Assembly (NCBI GenBank): GCA_900444965.1 | Contig: UFRQ01000003.1 | Span: 806,001 to 870,000 of the forward strand | DNA: 64,000 bases | Source of the DNA: [Actinobacillus] rossii | GTDB taxonomy: Bacteria; Pseudomonadota; Gammaproteobacteria; Enterobacterales; Pasteurellaceae | Direction of reading: 5' to 3' | Part shown: one piece after another, positions 9,427 through 20,167 of the stretch | How the letters are laid out: every line of letters starts with the position of its first letter | Numbering within the stretch: position 1 is the stretch's first letter | Notes under the pieces: generated by a model | The model's input: only the letters and a program-made list of their open reading frames with translations | Told to the model about the DNA's origin: nothing | Databases searched by the model: none | Program-made: the position numbers and the translations under genes

Positions 9427-10968
9427 TTAAAAATCCAAATCCAACCCAATTTCAATCAGCATTTTTTGTTCTGCGCGTAATTCATTAAGAATTAATAGAT
9501 TATATGTTAGATATTGATTTTCAAAATTCAATTGCCATAAAGTGCGGTCAGTTTTAAGCGAGATTTTTTCACAAACTTCTGTCGCTTGACGAGGTTTATT
9601 TAACAGCACGGCAAGGCGCAACAAACGAATCAGTGTTTGTACATCTTGGGGCGTGTAACGCGCAAATTGACCAATTTCATCATTATTAAAATGACTAATG
9701 TGGTGACGAACAAGGGTCGCAAGCAAGCGTTGTTGCTCCTTGTCAAAACCAGGCAATTCCATATTGGCGAGAATATAGGCAGAATGGCGTTGCACATTTT
9801 TATGATTAATGACAATGCCGACTTCATGCAATAATGCTGCCCAAAGCAAGATTTCTTCCATTTCTTCTTCAAATTCACTGGCTTGCCAATCACGAAATTG
9901 TTGCGCTAAACGCACCGCACTTTTACACACCCGTTCCGCTTGAGCACGATCAATATTAAATTGTTCGGCTAATCCTTCAGCTGTACGTTGGCGAATATTC
10001 ATCACTTGGAAGTTTTTATCTAAACCATACATCACGCCTTCGCGTAATGCGCCGTCGGAATAACGCATTTGAGCAATATTGAATGTATCAAAAACAGCAC
10101 TTAAAATAGCCAGTCCCGGCACAAAAACATCAGCGCGTTCATCATTTAAACCTGGCATTTTGAGCTCATCAAAATGATTGAATTTTAACGTACGTTCGAT
10201 GAGAAAATCTAAACGTCCAGCAGTAATGACACCATCCGGATCCAGTGTTGCTGAGATGACTTGATGTACCGTTTTTATCGTGCCTGATGAACCCAGTACA
10301 TATTCCCATTTGAGCGCTTTATATTGTGCGGCGAGATCAGCAATTCGAGTTAATGCAGTTTTGTAAGCCTTGTCAAAATGTTGTTGTGACATTTCACCTT
10401 GGGGAAAAAATTGTTTCGCGAAACTGACACAGCCCATATCGCGGCTATTGGCAACGATAGGTTCGAAATTATCACCGATGATTATTTCTGTAGAACCGCC
10501 ACCGATGTCGATAACTAATTTACGTCCACTTTCAGGTTGGGTATGAGATACGCCCGCATAGATCATTTTCGCTTCGGTTTCACCTGCAATAATATTAATC
10601 GGGTAAGGGAAAACCACTTGGGCTTGGCGTAAAAATTCATCATTATTGATCGCACTTCGTAACGTATAAGTTCCCACTACACTGACATTCTCTGGTTTGA
10701 AACCTTGCAAACGTTCGCCAAATAACGCCAAACAATTAACGCCGCGGGTTATCGCTTCTTGGTCAAGTACGTTATTTTCATCTAAGCCTTTTGCTAATTG
10801 CACTTTTTGTTTTAGGCGCGAAAGAATTTGGATGGAACCGTTGATAATACGTGCCACAATCATATGAAAGCTATTTGAACCAAGATCAATGGCCGCAATT
10901 TCGCGTATGCTAGGTTCATTTTGTACCGAAAGTGCGGTCGCTTTTTGGATTAAATTTTCGTTATTCAT
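9427..10968 (-). CDS. ppx: exopolyphosphatase of the Ppx/GppA family
   Basis: Phosphatase of 513 aa that removes terminal phosphate from polyphosphate or, in GppA members, hydrolyses pppGpp. The N-terminal actin-like ATPase fold shows AAIDLGSNSFHMIVA (residues 24-38) and the second phosphate motif VIDIGGGSTEIIIG near 150. The C-terminal half is an HD-like helical domain (LLWAALLHEVGIVINHKN). The presence of the C-terminal extension fits Ppx better than short actinobacterial forms, but Ppx and GppA cannot be told apart with certainty by eye. It starts 19 bp after tamB on the same strand and is probably co-transcribed with tamA and tamB. Confidence 0.88.
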   Translation of the reverse strand: MNNENLIQKATALSVQNEPSIREIAAIDLGSNSFHMIVARIINGSIQILSRLKQKVQLAKGLDENNVLDQEAITRGVNCLALFGERLQGFKPENVSVVGTYTLRSAINNDEFLRQAQVVFPYPINIIAGETEAKMIYAGVSHTQPESGRKLVIDIGGGSTEIIIGDNFEPIVANSRDMGCVSFAKQFFPQGEMSQQHFDKAYKTALTRIADLAAQYKALKWEYVLGSSGTIKTVHQVISATLDPDGVITAGRLDFLIERTLKFNHFDELKMPGLNDERADVFVPGLAILSAVFDTFNIAQMRYSDGALREGVMYGLDKNFQVMNIRQRTAEGLAEQFNIDRAQAERVCKSAVRLAQQFRDWQASEFEEEMEEILLWAALLHEVGIVINHKNVQRHSAYILANMELPGFDKEQQRLLATLVRHHISHFNNDEIGQFARYTPQDVQTLIRLLRLAVLLNKPRQATEVCEKISLKTDRTLWQLNFENQYLTYNLLILNELRAEQKMLIEIGLDLDF

Positions 10969-10987
10969 AAATCAAAGATAATAGATT

Positions 10988-13900
10988 CTAAAATTCAAAT
11001 TGATAAATTACATCAAATGTTTGGTTTGTGCTTGAAATCGACTGCAAAAATAGTTGCGGAAGTAAACGATAACGCAATGTAATTTCGGCTAATCCGTTAA
11101 ATAAGCCAACTCCGTATTTTATTTGTAAGTTTTTTGTAATATTACCACTTACTACGACTTTTGAGCTATCCCCCACGCCAGCCGTGCCTAGATTAAGATC
11201 GGAAATGCCAAATGCTTCTCCGATTTTTCCCACTGCTTTACCACTTTTGGCTAGTCCCATACCGAGTAGGGCGACGCCAATAGAACCGCCAGAGCCAGCC
11301 TCACCGCTGTTTTCCAATGAACGCCCTGTTAGAATATAGGACAATGCCTGATCTTGCGGCATACTCGGTTCTGAGAAAACGGTCACCTCAGGTGCATCTG
11401 CTAATCCAATGACTTTCACGCCTGCAGTCACTTTACTGTCTTCCATGGCTTCAGGATTGCGAATCGCTTCTATATTGAGTAGCGGTTGTGATGGTATTCC
11501 AGAAAAACTCACTTGTCCTTTGCGGATTAACAAGTCTTGTCCAAAAGAGGCATAACGTCCATTTTTTAAATCTATCCCCCCATATAAACCTAGTTTTCCT
11601 TTTTCTTGCTTAACCATTAAACGCCCTTGTAGTTGGCTATTTAAACCGTAAGCATTGATATTCACGTCATCGCCAATATTAATCCGTAAGTCAGATCGCA
11701 CAACTAGACCTTCTTTCGTTTCTGTTGGTAAGCGTAATGTACGACGCTCGGTTTTGGCATCTAAGATAACTTCATCGCTACTAACCGATACGGCACTTTC
11801 GGGTAAACTTTCTATAGCAATGCGGCCCCATGGAATATCGATATTACCCGTTAAATCTAACAGTGTCGGCGTGGCTTTCATTTCCACGTCAGGACTGACT
11901 TTTATTTTCGCGATAGACGGAATATTTAGGTAAAATTCGTGTGCTTGTGCATGTACGCGGCTGTGCCAATCGTTAATATTTCGCCAGCGCGCATCACCAT
12001 CTAAGTCTAACCGACTTTCGGGCGTAATAATATGCCCTTGTAACGTCGAACTTGCCCCATTAAAGCGTAAAGCAATTTCACCATCATTAATATTAAACGG
12101 CATGGCTCCGACAATCGCTTTCGTATTGCGGATATCAAATGAACCGTTAAGTAATGGCGCATTAAGATTGCCAGCAAAACCTAAGTTGGCATTAATATCT
12201 CCCGATACTTTTTCCCCATTCGTGAGTAGCTGATTGAGAATATTCAGGTTCAAACCAGCAATTTTCAATGAACCACCCAGTTTCCGCGTTTGTGCAAGAT
12301 CAGTCAGTTTTACATCGGCATTGATATTGCCTTGGTTTTGCAAGCTAATATCCGTTTTCGCGGTTAAATTATTATCTGCAATTTGTGCATTTAAACTAAG
12401 ATTGGATACAGCAAGTTTAAAAGTACGGTAATCCAGTTTTTGGGCAATATTAATGTTGTTACCGTTTACTTTCATATCCAATTTTATTGGTTTATCTGTA
12501 TACCAAGCGAATTTGCCTTGGCTAGTTAGCTGCCCCTTAAATACGTCATTGTTAGCCAATTTATTGACGAAGTTAAGATCAAATTTTTTCAAGTCAAAAG
12601 GAATTTCGCCATTTTTGCCGGCATTGAAGGCTTGTGGAAAACAGAGTTCAATCTCTGGATTTGTCCAACAATGCGCGGAAATATTGGCATTAATGGCTTT
12701 ATTGTCATAGCTCACATTAATTTGATTATTTTTAAACTCGCCGAAGGATGATTTGATTGCTGTTTGGCTGATTATGCCTTTCCACATTTGTGAAGTGCGG
12801 TCAAAATTTCCAGTTAAATCGAGATTAGCGGCCACAGGTTCACCTTGAGAACGAAGCTGAAGTTTATGATTTTTTTCATTGCCACTCGCCGTCAACGTGG
12901 CGGATTGTAGCTTTAAGTTTTCACCATAGCTGAACCCGTTTAATGCTAGATTGAGATCCCCCTGAACCTGTCCGCTAGATGTTACTTTGCCTTTTGCGGT
13001 CATTTTGTTTAAATGTAAGTCTTGGAATTGAATGTTGTTGCCCGTTAAATCCAGATCAAGATTAGGTTCTGAAATATTACCCGAAAGCATTGCTTTACCA
13101 TTTAGTGATGCCGTAAGGTTTGGGAGCAGTCCTTTCAAATTAGGTGCATTCACATCTAATTTGAAATCTGAGTTTTTATCTAATGTACCATTAGCGGTAA
13201 GTTTATTTTCGCCATAGGTAAGTAGTAAATTAGAAACTTTTAATGGCGTTTCTTGGCTAGTCAGTACGCTACCTTTTAAGACAAGTGGGCGCTGACTAAT
13301 TGTGCCTTTGATATCTAAATCTGATGTATTGGATGACCAACCTTTTGAGCCGGCAAAGCCAGATGTAAATGCACTACCTGATAATATAGCCGGGAAATTT
13401 TTGAGTGAATCAACATATTTGCCATACTGACTCACATTTAAATTCTCAAATTTCACCTGACTTTCCCAAGCTGCACCGTCTTTCCAATTGACTTTGCCAC
13501 TAAGTTCCGCCGAACCATTCAGCGCTTTTATGTTGAGTTTTTCAATGTCTGCTTGATACAGCTTGCCTGAACCAACTAAATCTACATAGCTATTGGTTGG
13601 TACCCAAAAGCCATCTGCTTGTCCTTGTAACTTGACCTGATAATCCAATAAATTACCTGTAATCTGCAAATCCAGATCGTTAAGTTTTAATGGATCGCCT
13701 TTGATAAAGGCATATTGTGCACTTTTGCTAGTCAAGTTTAACTGGAGCGGTAATTTCTCTTTGTTAAGTTCAATTTGTCCCTTGAGTTCCGCATTAATAT
13801 CACCGTTTGTTTTTAGTGAAAGTGCGGTCACATTTTTAAGTGATCCAGAAAGTTCGAGTTCTGCATTGGTTTTGGGCCACAGTAACTCATCTTGGGAATT

Positions 13901-14938
13901 TACGGGGGCAATCTCTGTTTTTACGTTGAACGCAAGGGGCATTTCACCATTGAGCTGCATACTGCCATTGCCATTAATCGAACCCAAAGAACTGTTAAGG
14001 GAAAACTTACTCAGTTCTAGCAGATAATCTTTTACATATGCTTGTAATTGTGTATCGGGAACGGTAATTTCTTGGCGAACTTGGTTACCCACGATCGATT
14101 TATAACCGATATTTTTGATTTGCAAATCTTTTACGTGCATATCAAATGGTAGTGTAATTTCGGTGATGTTGCCTAATATTGCAGGCGAGAGTGTTTGTTC
14201 AATAGCCGCCCAGTCAATAGGTTGTGCATTTTTTTTGTCTTCTATAGCTTGTTGTTCCGCTGCTTTTTGTTGTTGCTCAAATTGTGCGTCAGTAAGCACA
14301 ATTTCAACGTTGAATGTATCAATTAAAGTAGGAGAAAGTGTCAATCCTGAATCGTTGTTCAAACTGACCGCACTTTGGAACTGAGCGAGTGCCATTTGGT
14401 GATGATCAATTTGTACATTGGTTTCTTCGATATTGATTTTTTTTACTGTCACTGAAATGGGCAAATCAATGCGCGTCATTGGGCTACTTTCTTTGGGCGT
14501 TTCCTCTGATGGTGCAAGTAATGTAGTATCGACGGCGACATTGGTTTGTTGAATGGTGATATCTTCTATACAGATTTCACGGTGTAATAAACAAGAAAAA
14601 TCGAAATGTAAACGGGCATTAGCCACATGAACATCAACACCATCTGTGGCAAATTTTATATCCTTTAGTGTTAAGCCATTCTGTAATTTGCCACTTACTT
14701 CACCAATGCTTAAGCTATCCATGGTACGATCAACCAGTTGAAGAGCCCATTTAGTACCACTTTCAGTACCAATAATTGCGGTTACGCCACCAAGTGTTAA
14801 TGCAGTAAATACACTAACAGCCGCTAAAGTGCGGCGAAAAATTTTGCGTTTTTTTGTGGGCTTGGCAGTTTCTGATGTGGACGAAACCGTTGATTTTTCC
14901 ACCGCACTTTGCGTTTGATCTTCGTTGTTCACTGTCAT
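10988..14938 (-). CDS. tamB: translocation and assembly module protein TamB
   Basis: Inner-membrane-anchored protein that spans the periplasm and works with TamA in outer-membrane protein assembly and lipid transport. It has 1316 aa: a cytoplasmic Ser/Thr-rich lead, one membrane helix at about residues 38-58 (LAAVSVFTALTLGGVTAIIG), a long series of short beta-strand repeats (the groove-shaped AsmA-like/taurine-repeat body), and a C-terminal DUF490/TamB domain ending in VIYQFEF with a terminal Phe. tamA ends only 9 bp upstream, so the pair is an operon. Several uptake signals (for example near 12792, 13820, 14364 and 14902) lie in the coding region, as is common in long tolerant genes. Confidence 0.95.
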   Translation of the reverse strand: MTVNNEDQTQSAVEKSTVSSTSETAKPTKKRKIFRRTLAAVSVFTALTLGGVTAIIGTESGTKWALQLVDRTMDSLSIGEVSGKLQNGLTLKDIKFATDGVDVHVANARLHFDFSCLLHREICIEDITIQQTNVAVDTTLLAPSEETPKESSPMTRIDLPISVTVKKINIEETNVQIDHHQMALAQFQSAVSLNNDSGLTLSPTLIDTFNVEIVLTDAQFEQQQKAAEQQAIEDKKNAQPIDWAAIEQTLSPAILGNITEITLPFDMHVKDLQIKNIGYKSIVGNQVRQEITVPDTQLQAYVKDYLLELSKFSLNSSLGSINGNGSMQLNGEMPLAFNVKTEIAPVNSQDELLWPKTNAELELSGSLKNVTALSLKTNGDINAELKGQIELNKEKLPLQLNLTSKSAQYAFIKGDPLKLNDLDLQITGNLLDYQVKLQGQADGFWVPTNSYVDLVGSGKLYQADIEKLNIKALNGSAELSGKVNWKDGAAWESQVKFENLNVSQYGKYVDSLKNFPAILSGSAFTSGFAGSKGWSSNTSDLDIKGTISQRPLVLKGSVLTSQETPLKVSNLLLTYGENKLTANGTLDKNSDFKLDVNAPNLKGLLPNLTASLNGKAMLSGNISEPNLDLDLTGNNIQFQDLHLNKMTAKGKVTSSGQVQGDLNLALNGFSYGENLKLQSATLTASGNEKNHKLQLRSQGEPVAANLDLTGNFDRTSQMWKGIISQTAIKSSFGEFKNNQINVSYDNKAINANISAHCWTNPEIELCFPQAFNAGKNGEIPFDLKKFDLNFVNKLANNDVFKGQLTSQGKFAWYTDKPIKLDMKVNGNNINIAQKLDYRTFKLAVSNLSLNAQIADNNLTAKTDISLQNQGNINADVKLTDLAQTRKLGGSLKIAGLNLNILNQLLTNGEKVSGDINANLGFAGNLNAPLLNGSFDIRNTKAIVGAMPFNINDGEIALRFNGASSTLQGHIITPESRLDLDGDARWRNINDWHSRVHAQAHEFYLNIPSIAKIKVSPDVEMKATPTLLDLTGNIDIPWGRIAIESLPESAVSVSSDEVILDAKTERRTLRLPTETKEGLVVRSDLRINIGDDVNINAYGLNSQLQGRLMVKQEKGKLGLYGGIDLKNGRYASFGQDLLIRKGQVSFSGIPSQPLLNIEAIRNPEAMEDSKVTAGVKVIGLADAPEVTVFSEPSMPQDQALSYILTGRSLENSGEAGSGGSIGVALLGMGLAKSGKAVGKIGEAFGISDLNLGTAGVGDSSKVVVSGNITKNLQIKYGVGLFNGLAEITLRYRLLPQLFLQSISSTNQTFDVIYQFEF

Positions 14939-14947
14939 TTTATCGTC

Positions 14948-16810
14948 CTAAAGTTCTGTGCCTAACCCAATGTAGAATTGAATATTTTTACTATCTTCTT
15001 TATCACGCACAGGGGTCGCAATGTCGAATTTTATTGCCCCAACTGGTGATGCCCAGCGTACACCTACGCCAGTGCCATAACGTAATTCATCTGTTTTAAA
15101 CTGATTTGCCGCCATCCCCGTATCAAAGAACGTGGCTAGCCACCAGTTATCGACAACTTGGTATTGATATTCCATTGTCGCGGTAGCTAAACGGGAAGCA
15201 CCGAGTAATTTACCATTTTGATCTTTAGGCGAGATTTTTTTATAGCCATAGCCACGTACACTGCGATCTCCGCCTGCGAAGAAACGTAAAGCAGGTGGCA
15301 TTCGGGTGAATTCGTTAGTATGCAAATAACCAATTTCTCCTCGGGTGAGAAGACGATGATTCGGTGCAAAACGTTTTATCCAGCCGGCTGTTGCACGCAA
15401 ACGATAGAAATTCACATCCGATGTCCAAAGCTTACGACCAAAATCAACAGTTAAACTGAGTATGTCAGCGCGGTCAGGAAAAGAACCACCGCTCATACGT
15501 GAACGACTCACTGTTGCTGTTGGATAGAGTAACCACGTTTTTTCACTGATATCTGCTTGGGTAAATTTGTCGTAACGTGCGCGTACACCTGCGGAATATT
15601 GCCAACCTGTTGGGTTATTCCAATAACGTAGTGCTGCTGCCGTGGCGGCCGTAGATTTGGTATCTGTTTTGCTGTCATTTTCTCTCTCAAAGCCTAATGC
15701 ATATTCATAATAATAATTGAGCGGATTTTTGAGTAATGGCATTTTATAGGTGGCTTCAAAAGTTTGTTTTGGCGATGAAAGATATAGATTTGAGCGAATG
15801 CTATGCCCACGGCTATTGATCCAAGGGCGTGTCCAACCAATTTGCCCATGCACACCAGAATCTGTCGCGTATCCTATACCAAGCTCCATGCTATTTTTCT
15901 TTTTGGGATACATAAGAACTTCTAAATCGACTAGCTTGGTGTCTTCATGCAAGGTGGGTTTAACCATGACGGATTGGAACCAATTGGATGATGAATAATC
16001 ACTGGTCATTGCTGAAATATCATTAATTAAATAATTGTCACCCGATTTAATTTTTAAGATATTACGTAAATAATCTTCACGAATTTGTGAATGCGCAAAG
16101 GAAATTTCACCATAACGGTAACGTTCTCCGCTATTAAATACGATATTCCACCAGCCTTGATTGGTTGATGGCATGACTTGTAATTGGTGAACGGGGAATT
16201 GAGCATCGAAATAGCCACGTTGTTGTGCGAGTTTTTCGAGAGCTCCTTTATAACCTTCATAGGTTTCGTGTTCTAGAATCGTGCCTTTTTCAGGAATAAT
16301 TTTGCTGAGTTTTTGAAATTCAGGGTCATTGACGGCATCACCGGTCATTTCAATGTCTGTGCTTTCAATTTTGACAGGTTCACCAATGTTAACGTTAGCA
16401 ATCAATGTCGGTTTGGGTTGGGTTTGTTCGAGTTGATAATGGATTTGGCTGTTGTAATAGCCAAACACTCGCAAGGCTTTTCCAATGTTTTCTGTCAGTA
16501 AATGTTGATGACGTTCTGAACCATCGAATTCGCTCTTGTCCATAGTTTCTAAATAAAGATTAACGTTATTATTGAGTTTAGCTTGTTCAATGCCTTTTAC
16601 TTTAACATTCACTTTGACTTCAGGTTTGGGTTCTTGTTGTTCACTTTTATCTGAATCTGTGTTTTTTTTCACCGCACTTTCAGTATTTTCTTCAACAGCT
16701 TCTTTTGTTGTGGGAGCATGCTCAGTTGAAGTATTTTCAGCCCAAATTGGGTGAATACCTAACGCCATCAATACGGCTAAGAATGTAAAAAAACGCGTTA
16801 ATAATTTCAT
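14948..16810 (-). CDS. tamA: translocation and assembly module outer-membrane protein TamA
   Basis: Omp85-family outer-membrane beta-barrel that partners TamB. It has 620 aa: a Sec signal peptide (residues 1-25, ending PIWA/EN), a low-complexity acidic and Lys-rich stretch (26-70), three POTRA domains to about residue 310, and a 16-strand barrel. The barrel carries the Omp85 signature FFAGGDRSVRGYGYKKISP, including the lid-lock RGY motif, and ends in FYIGLGTEL. I use the ATG at 16810 (MKLLTRFF); the preceding TTG adds one residue and is less likely. The order tamA-tamB-ppx matches H. influenzae. Confidence 0.96.
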   Translation of the reverse strand: MKLLTRFFTFLAVLMALGIHPIWAENTSTEHAPTTKEAVEENTESAVKKNTDSDKSEQQEPKPEVKVNVKVKGIEQAKLNNNVNLYLETMDKSEFDGSERHQHLLTENIGKALRVFGYYNSQIHYQLEQTQPKPTLIANVNIGEPVKIESTDIEMTGDAVNDPEFQKLSKIIPEKGTILEHETYEGYKGALEKLAQQRGYFDAQFPVHQLQVMPSTNQGWWNIVFNSGERYRYGEISFAHSQIREDYLRNILKIKSGDNYLINDISAMTSDYSSSNWFQSVMVKPTLHEDTKLVDLEVLMYPKKKNSMELGIGYATDSGVHGQIGWTRPWINSRGHSIRSNLYLSSPKQTFEATYKMPLLKNPLNYYYEYALGFERENDSKTDTKSTAATAAALRYWNNPTGWQYSAGVRARYDKFTQADISEKTWLLYPTATVSRSRMSGGSFPDRADILSLTVDFGRKLWTSDVNFYRLRATAGWIKRFAPNHRLLTRGEIGYLHTNEFTRMPPALRFFAGGDRSVRGYGYKKISPKDQNGKLLGASRLATATMEYQYQVVDNWWLATFFDTGMAANQFKTDELRYGTGVGVRWASPVGAIKFDIATPVRDKEDSKNIQFYIGLGTEL

Positions 16811-16899
16811 CAAATATTACTCAATCAATAAAGCTGCTTATGTCGAATTAACAGTCTTAAAATAAAATCTAGTGTATTTTATCATAGAAAACAAATAAC

Positions 16900-16922
16900 A
16901 AAAAAGCACGCTATATGCGTGC
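16900..16922 (-). terminator. terminator of narP
   Basis: On the minus strand, GCACGC-ATATA-GCGTGC is followed by six Ts. It lies 25 bp beyond the narP stop and ahead of tamA. Confidence 0.85.
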
Positions 16923-16946
16923 CTTAAGTTAAATAGATAAGATTTT

Positions 16947-17576
16947 TTATAAACCTTTTTGTTCTAAATATAATACGGTAGCTGCCACACGAGAATGTAC
17001 GTTCAGCTTACGTAATAAATTACGAATATGTACTTTCACAGTTTCTTCAGAAATAAACAATTTACCTGCAATTTGTTTATTGGATAAACCTGTTGCGATC
17101 AATTGTAGTACATCCATTTCACGATCCGTTAATGAATCTAATGGATTTTGTGTTGAATGGCGTTCAATGAGTAAATTTTTGATACTGTCACTTAAAATCA
17201 CTTCGCCATGTGCAATTTGTTTCAGTTGCGCCAATAGCGTATCCGGTTCTGTATCTTTCAGTAAATAGCCGTCCGCTCCGGCATCAATTAGAGAGAAAAT
17301 ATCATTTTTCGCATCGGAAACGGTTAGAATCACAATGCGAGCATCGATACCTTCTGCTCGTAATGCTTTCAAAGTATCTAAACCTGACAACCCTTTCATA
17401 TTCAGATCGAGCACAATGAGATCGGGTTCTTTTTCTAGGGCTAATGTAATTCCTTCGTTACCATTCCCTACATCACCGACAACTTCAAAATTATTCTCTA
17501 ATTCAACTAATTGTTTAATACCGCGACGCATTAATGGATGGTCGTCAATGAGTAATACTTTCGTTTTCTCTGTCAT
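16947..17576 (-). CDS. narP: nitrate/nitrite response regulator NarP
   Basis: Two-component response regulator of the NarL/FixJ type, 209 aa. The receiver domain has the acidic pair Asp11-Asp12, the phospho-acceptor Asp57 (LIVLDLNMKG), Thr in ILTVSD and Lys in LLKDTEPD. The C-terminal LuxR-type helix-turn-helix runs from LTDREMDVLQLI to VHIRNLLRKLNV. In related bacteria NarP is driven by the NarQ sensor and controls anaerobic nitrate and nitrite respiration. No sensor kinase is adjacent, as in H. influenzae where the two genes are separate. NarP rather than NarL is inferred from the Pasteurellaceae background and the closeness to H. influenzae NarP. Confidence 0.9.
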   Translation of the reverse strand: MTEKTKVLLIDDHPLMRRGIKQLVELENNFEVVGDVGNGNEGITLALEKEPDLIVLDLNMKGLSGLDTLKALRAEGIDARIVILTVSDAKNDIFSLIDAGADGYLLKDTEPDTLLAQLKQIAHGEVILSDSIKNLLIERHSTQNPLDSLTDREMDVLQLIATGLSNKQIAGKLFISEETVKVHIRNLLRKLNVHSRVAATVLYLEQKGL

Positions 17577-17644
17577 ATTTTAGTTACCTGTCGTGGTTGT
17601 TTCATTTCATTATAGAATAGAAGATGATATTTTCAATATTATGC

Positions 17645-20167
17645 CTAAGTAAAACGCTGAAACGGCACAATTTTTGTGTGTTCTTCATCGCGTTTTAAAC
17701 GATAAAATTGTGGATAGTTAAAATCACGTTGTACAATCCCATAGGGATTATTGCCGTTTTGATTTGCATTGGCATAAATATGGTTGATTTCGCGAATTTT
17801 TTGTTCTTTTTTACCATCACAATGACGATATACTTCAATACGGTTTTGTTCATCAAGAATGTAAACATTAAACAAATCATCTGCAACATCTTCAAAGAAA
17901 AATTGCAAAAAACCTTCTGTTGCAAACGCATCAAGCTCAGCAGGGTAAAGTTCCTTGTTCGCCTTGCGGATTTGTTTACGGTTAGAACGCTTAAAGTGCG
18001 GTTCATTTGCAACGATTTTTTGGTGTAATTTATTATCCAGATCTCGATAATGCGAAATAGCGGTTACTTGAGGCATTTCTTGTAAGCTAATACCTCGTTC
18101 TTCAAAGAAGAATTCCCAGTTTTTTCCTGCTACACGCAGTAAGTTATGGATTTTTGATGGCGATTCCGCACCTACTTGAATACTAATACATTTATTAATT
18201 AAGGTTGAGACAGCGCTGCTCAAGGTGTGACGGTATTTTTCACTATAACAAAACACATGAATAGCTTCAGGGCTAGTCGAACCCCGGTGAATTTTATTTG
18301 ATAGTATTTTTAACGCAAGCAAAATCGCGTTTGCGCCTTCGAAGTGTAATGTGCGGATTTCATTCCATACATTACGATAAATTAAGTCAATACTGCCAAC
18401 AAGGCTTTGTTCATTAACGCCATAGCTAAATAAATCACTTTGGCGAATTTCCATGCGCGTTGAAGTGAGCTCGGCTGTTGGGTCTGCGATAAGATTGACG
18501 GCTACCATTAATTGTCGAATTTCACATTGATGGTGCAATTCTTCATTGGTTGGCGGCGGTACTTGAACCGGGAATGTATTAGCGAGATCGGCAATAAATT
18601 CCTTTAATTCCGTTAATCCTACATGCTCGCTATAAATATGAATCGTCGTACTTGCAATAAGTAAACGATTGAAATAAGCCCAAGCAACTAACTTGTGTAA
18701 ATTCGGGTTGTATTCTATATGTCGAGTTTGCGCAAACGCCGTAATATCAGGCGGTTGATTCACTAAATACCAACCTGCTTTGTGATATTTGGTTGCTTTG
18801 GGTACTTCTATAAATGTTAAATGTGCTTCTGCCAAATTCATCGAGAATTGTGGGTTAATCAACATCACTTTACCCGGTAGTTCTTCGAATACAGTGTAAA
18901 TTTTACGGGTAAGGATGCTAATATCTTGCGGCATAATGATCGCGTTAACGTTGTGCTTACGTGCAAAACGAATAAGATTGCGGTAACTCAACATCAACAT
19001 TTTTACTACGATGTCATAAGATTGTTTTACGCGACGAATTTTCCAGAATGGACGCATATTTAGATCGTTAATTTTACTTTGATCCCAGCCCCATTGTTGT
19101 GTCAGTTCATTGAGCAAATCAAAACGCCAGTTTTTACCTTTGTAATACCATAAATCTTCGGTGGCTTTAATATAAAAACAACGTCTTACAAAGTCTAATC
19201 GATTGAAATCTTTATGATAAGTTAAGTAAGCCGTTACACGTTCTAGCATTTCTAAATAAGGGTCGAATTGGTGATCTTCCGTGTGATCCATTAACAAATG
19301 GAATTTAAAATCGGATGCGATCAAATGTGTATTAGGGTATTCCCAAGAATAGGCCTCTAACAACAGAATTTTAATAATCGATTTATAAGGTGCATCGATG
19401 CCTTTATAAAGTTGCCATAAACTAGCACCAAAATATTCATTGGCCGAGAACTTGTCTAATCCACCTAAATCGACCCATTCTTGCGGATCAATTTCTTTGT
19501 TTTTAATGAGTTCTTCGACTTCGCGTTCGTAAGTCGTTTCGTCTTCAACTAATAAATGTAACCATAACAATGGCTTACCTGCCAAACGAATGGCTGAACG
19601 ATAGAATTCGTCAAGCAGCAACATATATTGCGCTGAGCCACTATTTTCTGCCGTCATCGATTCGGAATAACGGAAATCGCGGAAACGCATTTCATCCATT
19701 AAAAATAGATTAAGATCAATGTCAATCTGTTTCGCCCAAGCTTGAAGTGCGGTTGCTTTTTGTTGTAATTTTGATAGCTCTGTTGCGCTCAAATCTTCAC
19801 GGTGACAGACCCAAATATCTAAATCTGACGATGTGGTTTGCGCGATAGACGCGATACTTCCCATCACATAAACACCGTTAATAGCTAAAAAAGTGCGGTC
19901 AATATCGGGAATGATTTGGTAAATCGGTTGGTTTGGATAGTTTTTGTGTAAGTAATCGCGTTGATAATCCGTTAATTTGAAGTCAATAATACCGAAAGGC
20001 GCATCTTCGACGAACCCCGGTAGATTAGGATGATTGCTGTGTAACAACAATGAAATAAGTTGAAAAACGTGCTGAAATTCTTCAGTTGCGCCAGACAACG
20101 CTCGCACTGTGCGATATCGTTCAAGATCGGCAACTTGCTTCTGCGCAAATTCAATATCGTACTTCAA
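17645..20167 (-). CDS. cyaA: class I adenylate cyclase
   Basis: Makes cAMP from ATP. In Pasteurellaceae cAMP-CRP controls sugar use and competence. The 840-aa product is a class I (enterobacterial-type) enzyme. The N-terminal catalytic half carries the nucleotidyltransferase motif MGSIASIAQTTSSDLDIW, with Gly103-Ser104 and Asp115/Asp117, and the C-terminal half is the regulatory region. The start is a TTG at 20165-20167 after an AGGTAG ribosome-binding stretch. E. coli cyaA also starts at UUG, which is known to hold expression down. It is divergent from hemC with a 157-bp spacer containing one uptake signal. Confidence 0.96.
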   Translation of the reverse strand: MKYDIEFAQKQVADLERYRTVRALSGATEEFQHVFQLISLLLHSNHPNLPGFVEDAPFGIIDFKLTDYQRDYLHKNYPNQPIYQIIPDIDRTFLAINGVYVMGSIASIAQTTSSDLDIWVCHREDLSATELSKLQQKATALQAWAKQIDIDLNLFLMDEMRFRDFRYSESMTAENSGSAQYMLLLDEFYRSAIRLAGKPLLWLHLLVEDETTYEREVEELIKNKEIDPQEWVDLGGLDKFSANEYFGASLWQLYKGIDAPYKSIIKILLLEAYSWEYPNTHLIASDFKFHLLMDHTEDHQFDPYLEMLERVTAYLTYHKDFNRLDFVRRCFYIKATEDLWYYKGKNWRFDLLNELTQQWGWDQSKINDLNMRPFWKIRRVKQSYDIVVKMLMLSYRNLIRFARKHNVNAIIMPQDISILTRKIYTVFEELPGKVMLINPQFSMNLAEAHLTFIEVPKATKYHKAGWYLVNQPPDITAFAQTRHIEYNPNLHKLVAWAYFNRLLIASTTIHIYSEHVGLTELKEFIADLANTFPVQVPPPTNEELHHQCEIRQLMVAVNLIADPTAELTSTRMEIRQSDLFSYGVNEQSLVGSIDLIYRNVWNEIRTLHFEGANAILLALKILSNKIHRGSTSPEAIHVFCYSEKYRHTLSSAVSTLINKCISIQVGAESPSKIHNLLRVAGKNWEFFFEERGISLQEMPQVTAISHYRDLDNKLHQKIVANEPHFKRSNRKQIRKANKELYPAELDAFATEGFLQFFFEDVADDLFNVYILDEQNRIEVYRHCDGKKEQKIREINHIYANANQNGNNPYGIVQRDFNYPQFYRLKRDEEHTKIVPFQRFT

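Noticed and set aside
17708..18028. 106-codon plus-strand open frame within cyaA
   Set aside because: Antisense to the cyaA 3' end, with no start signal and no known family.
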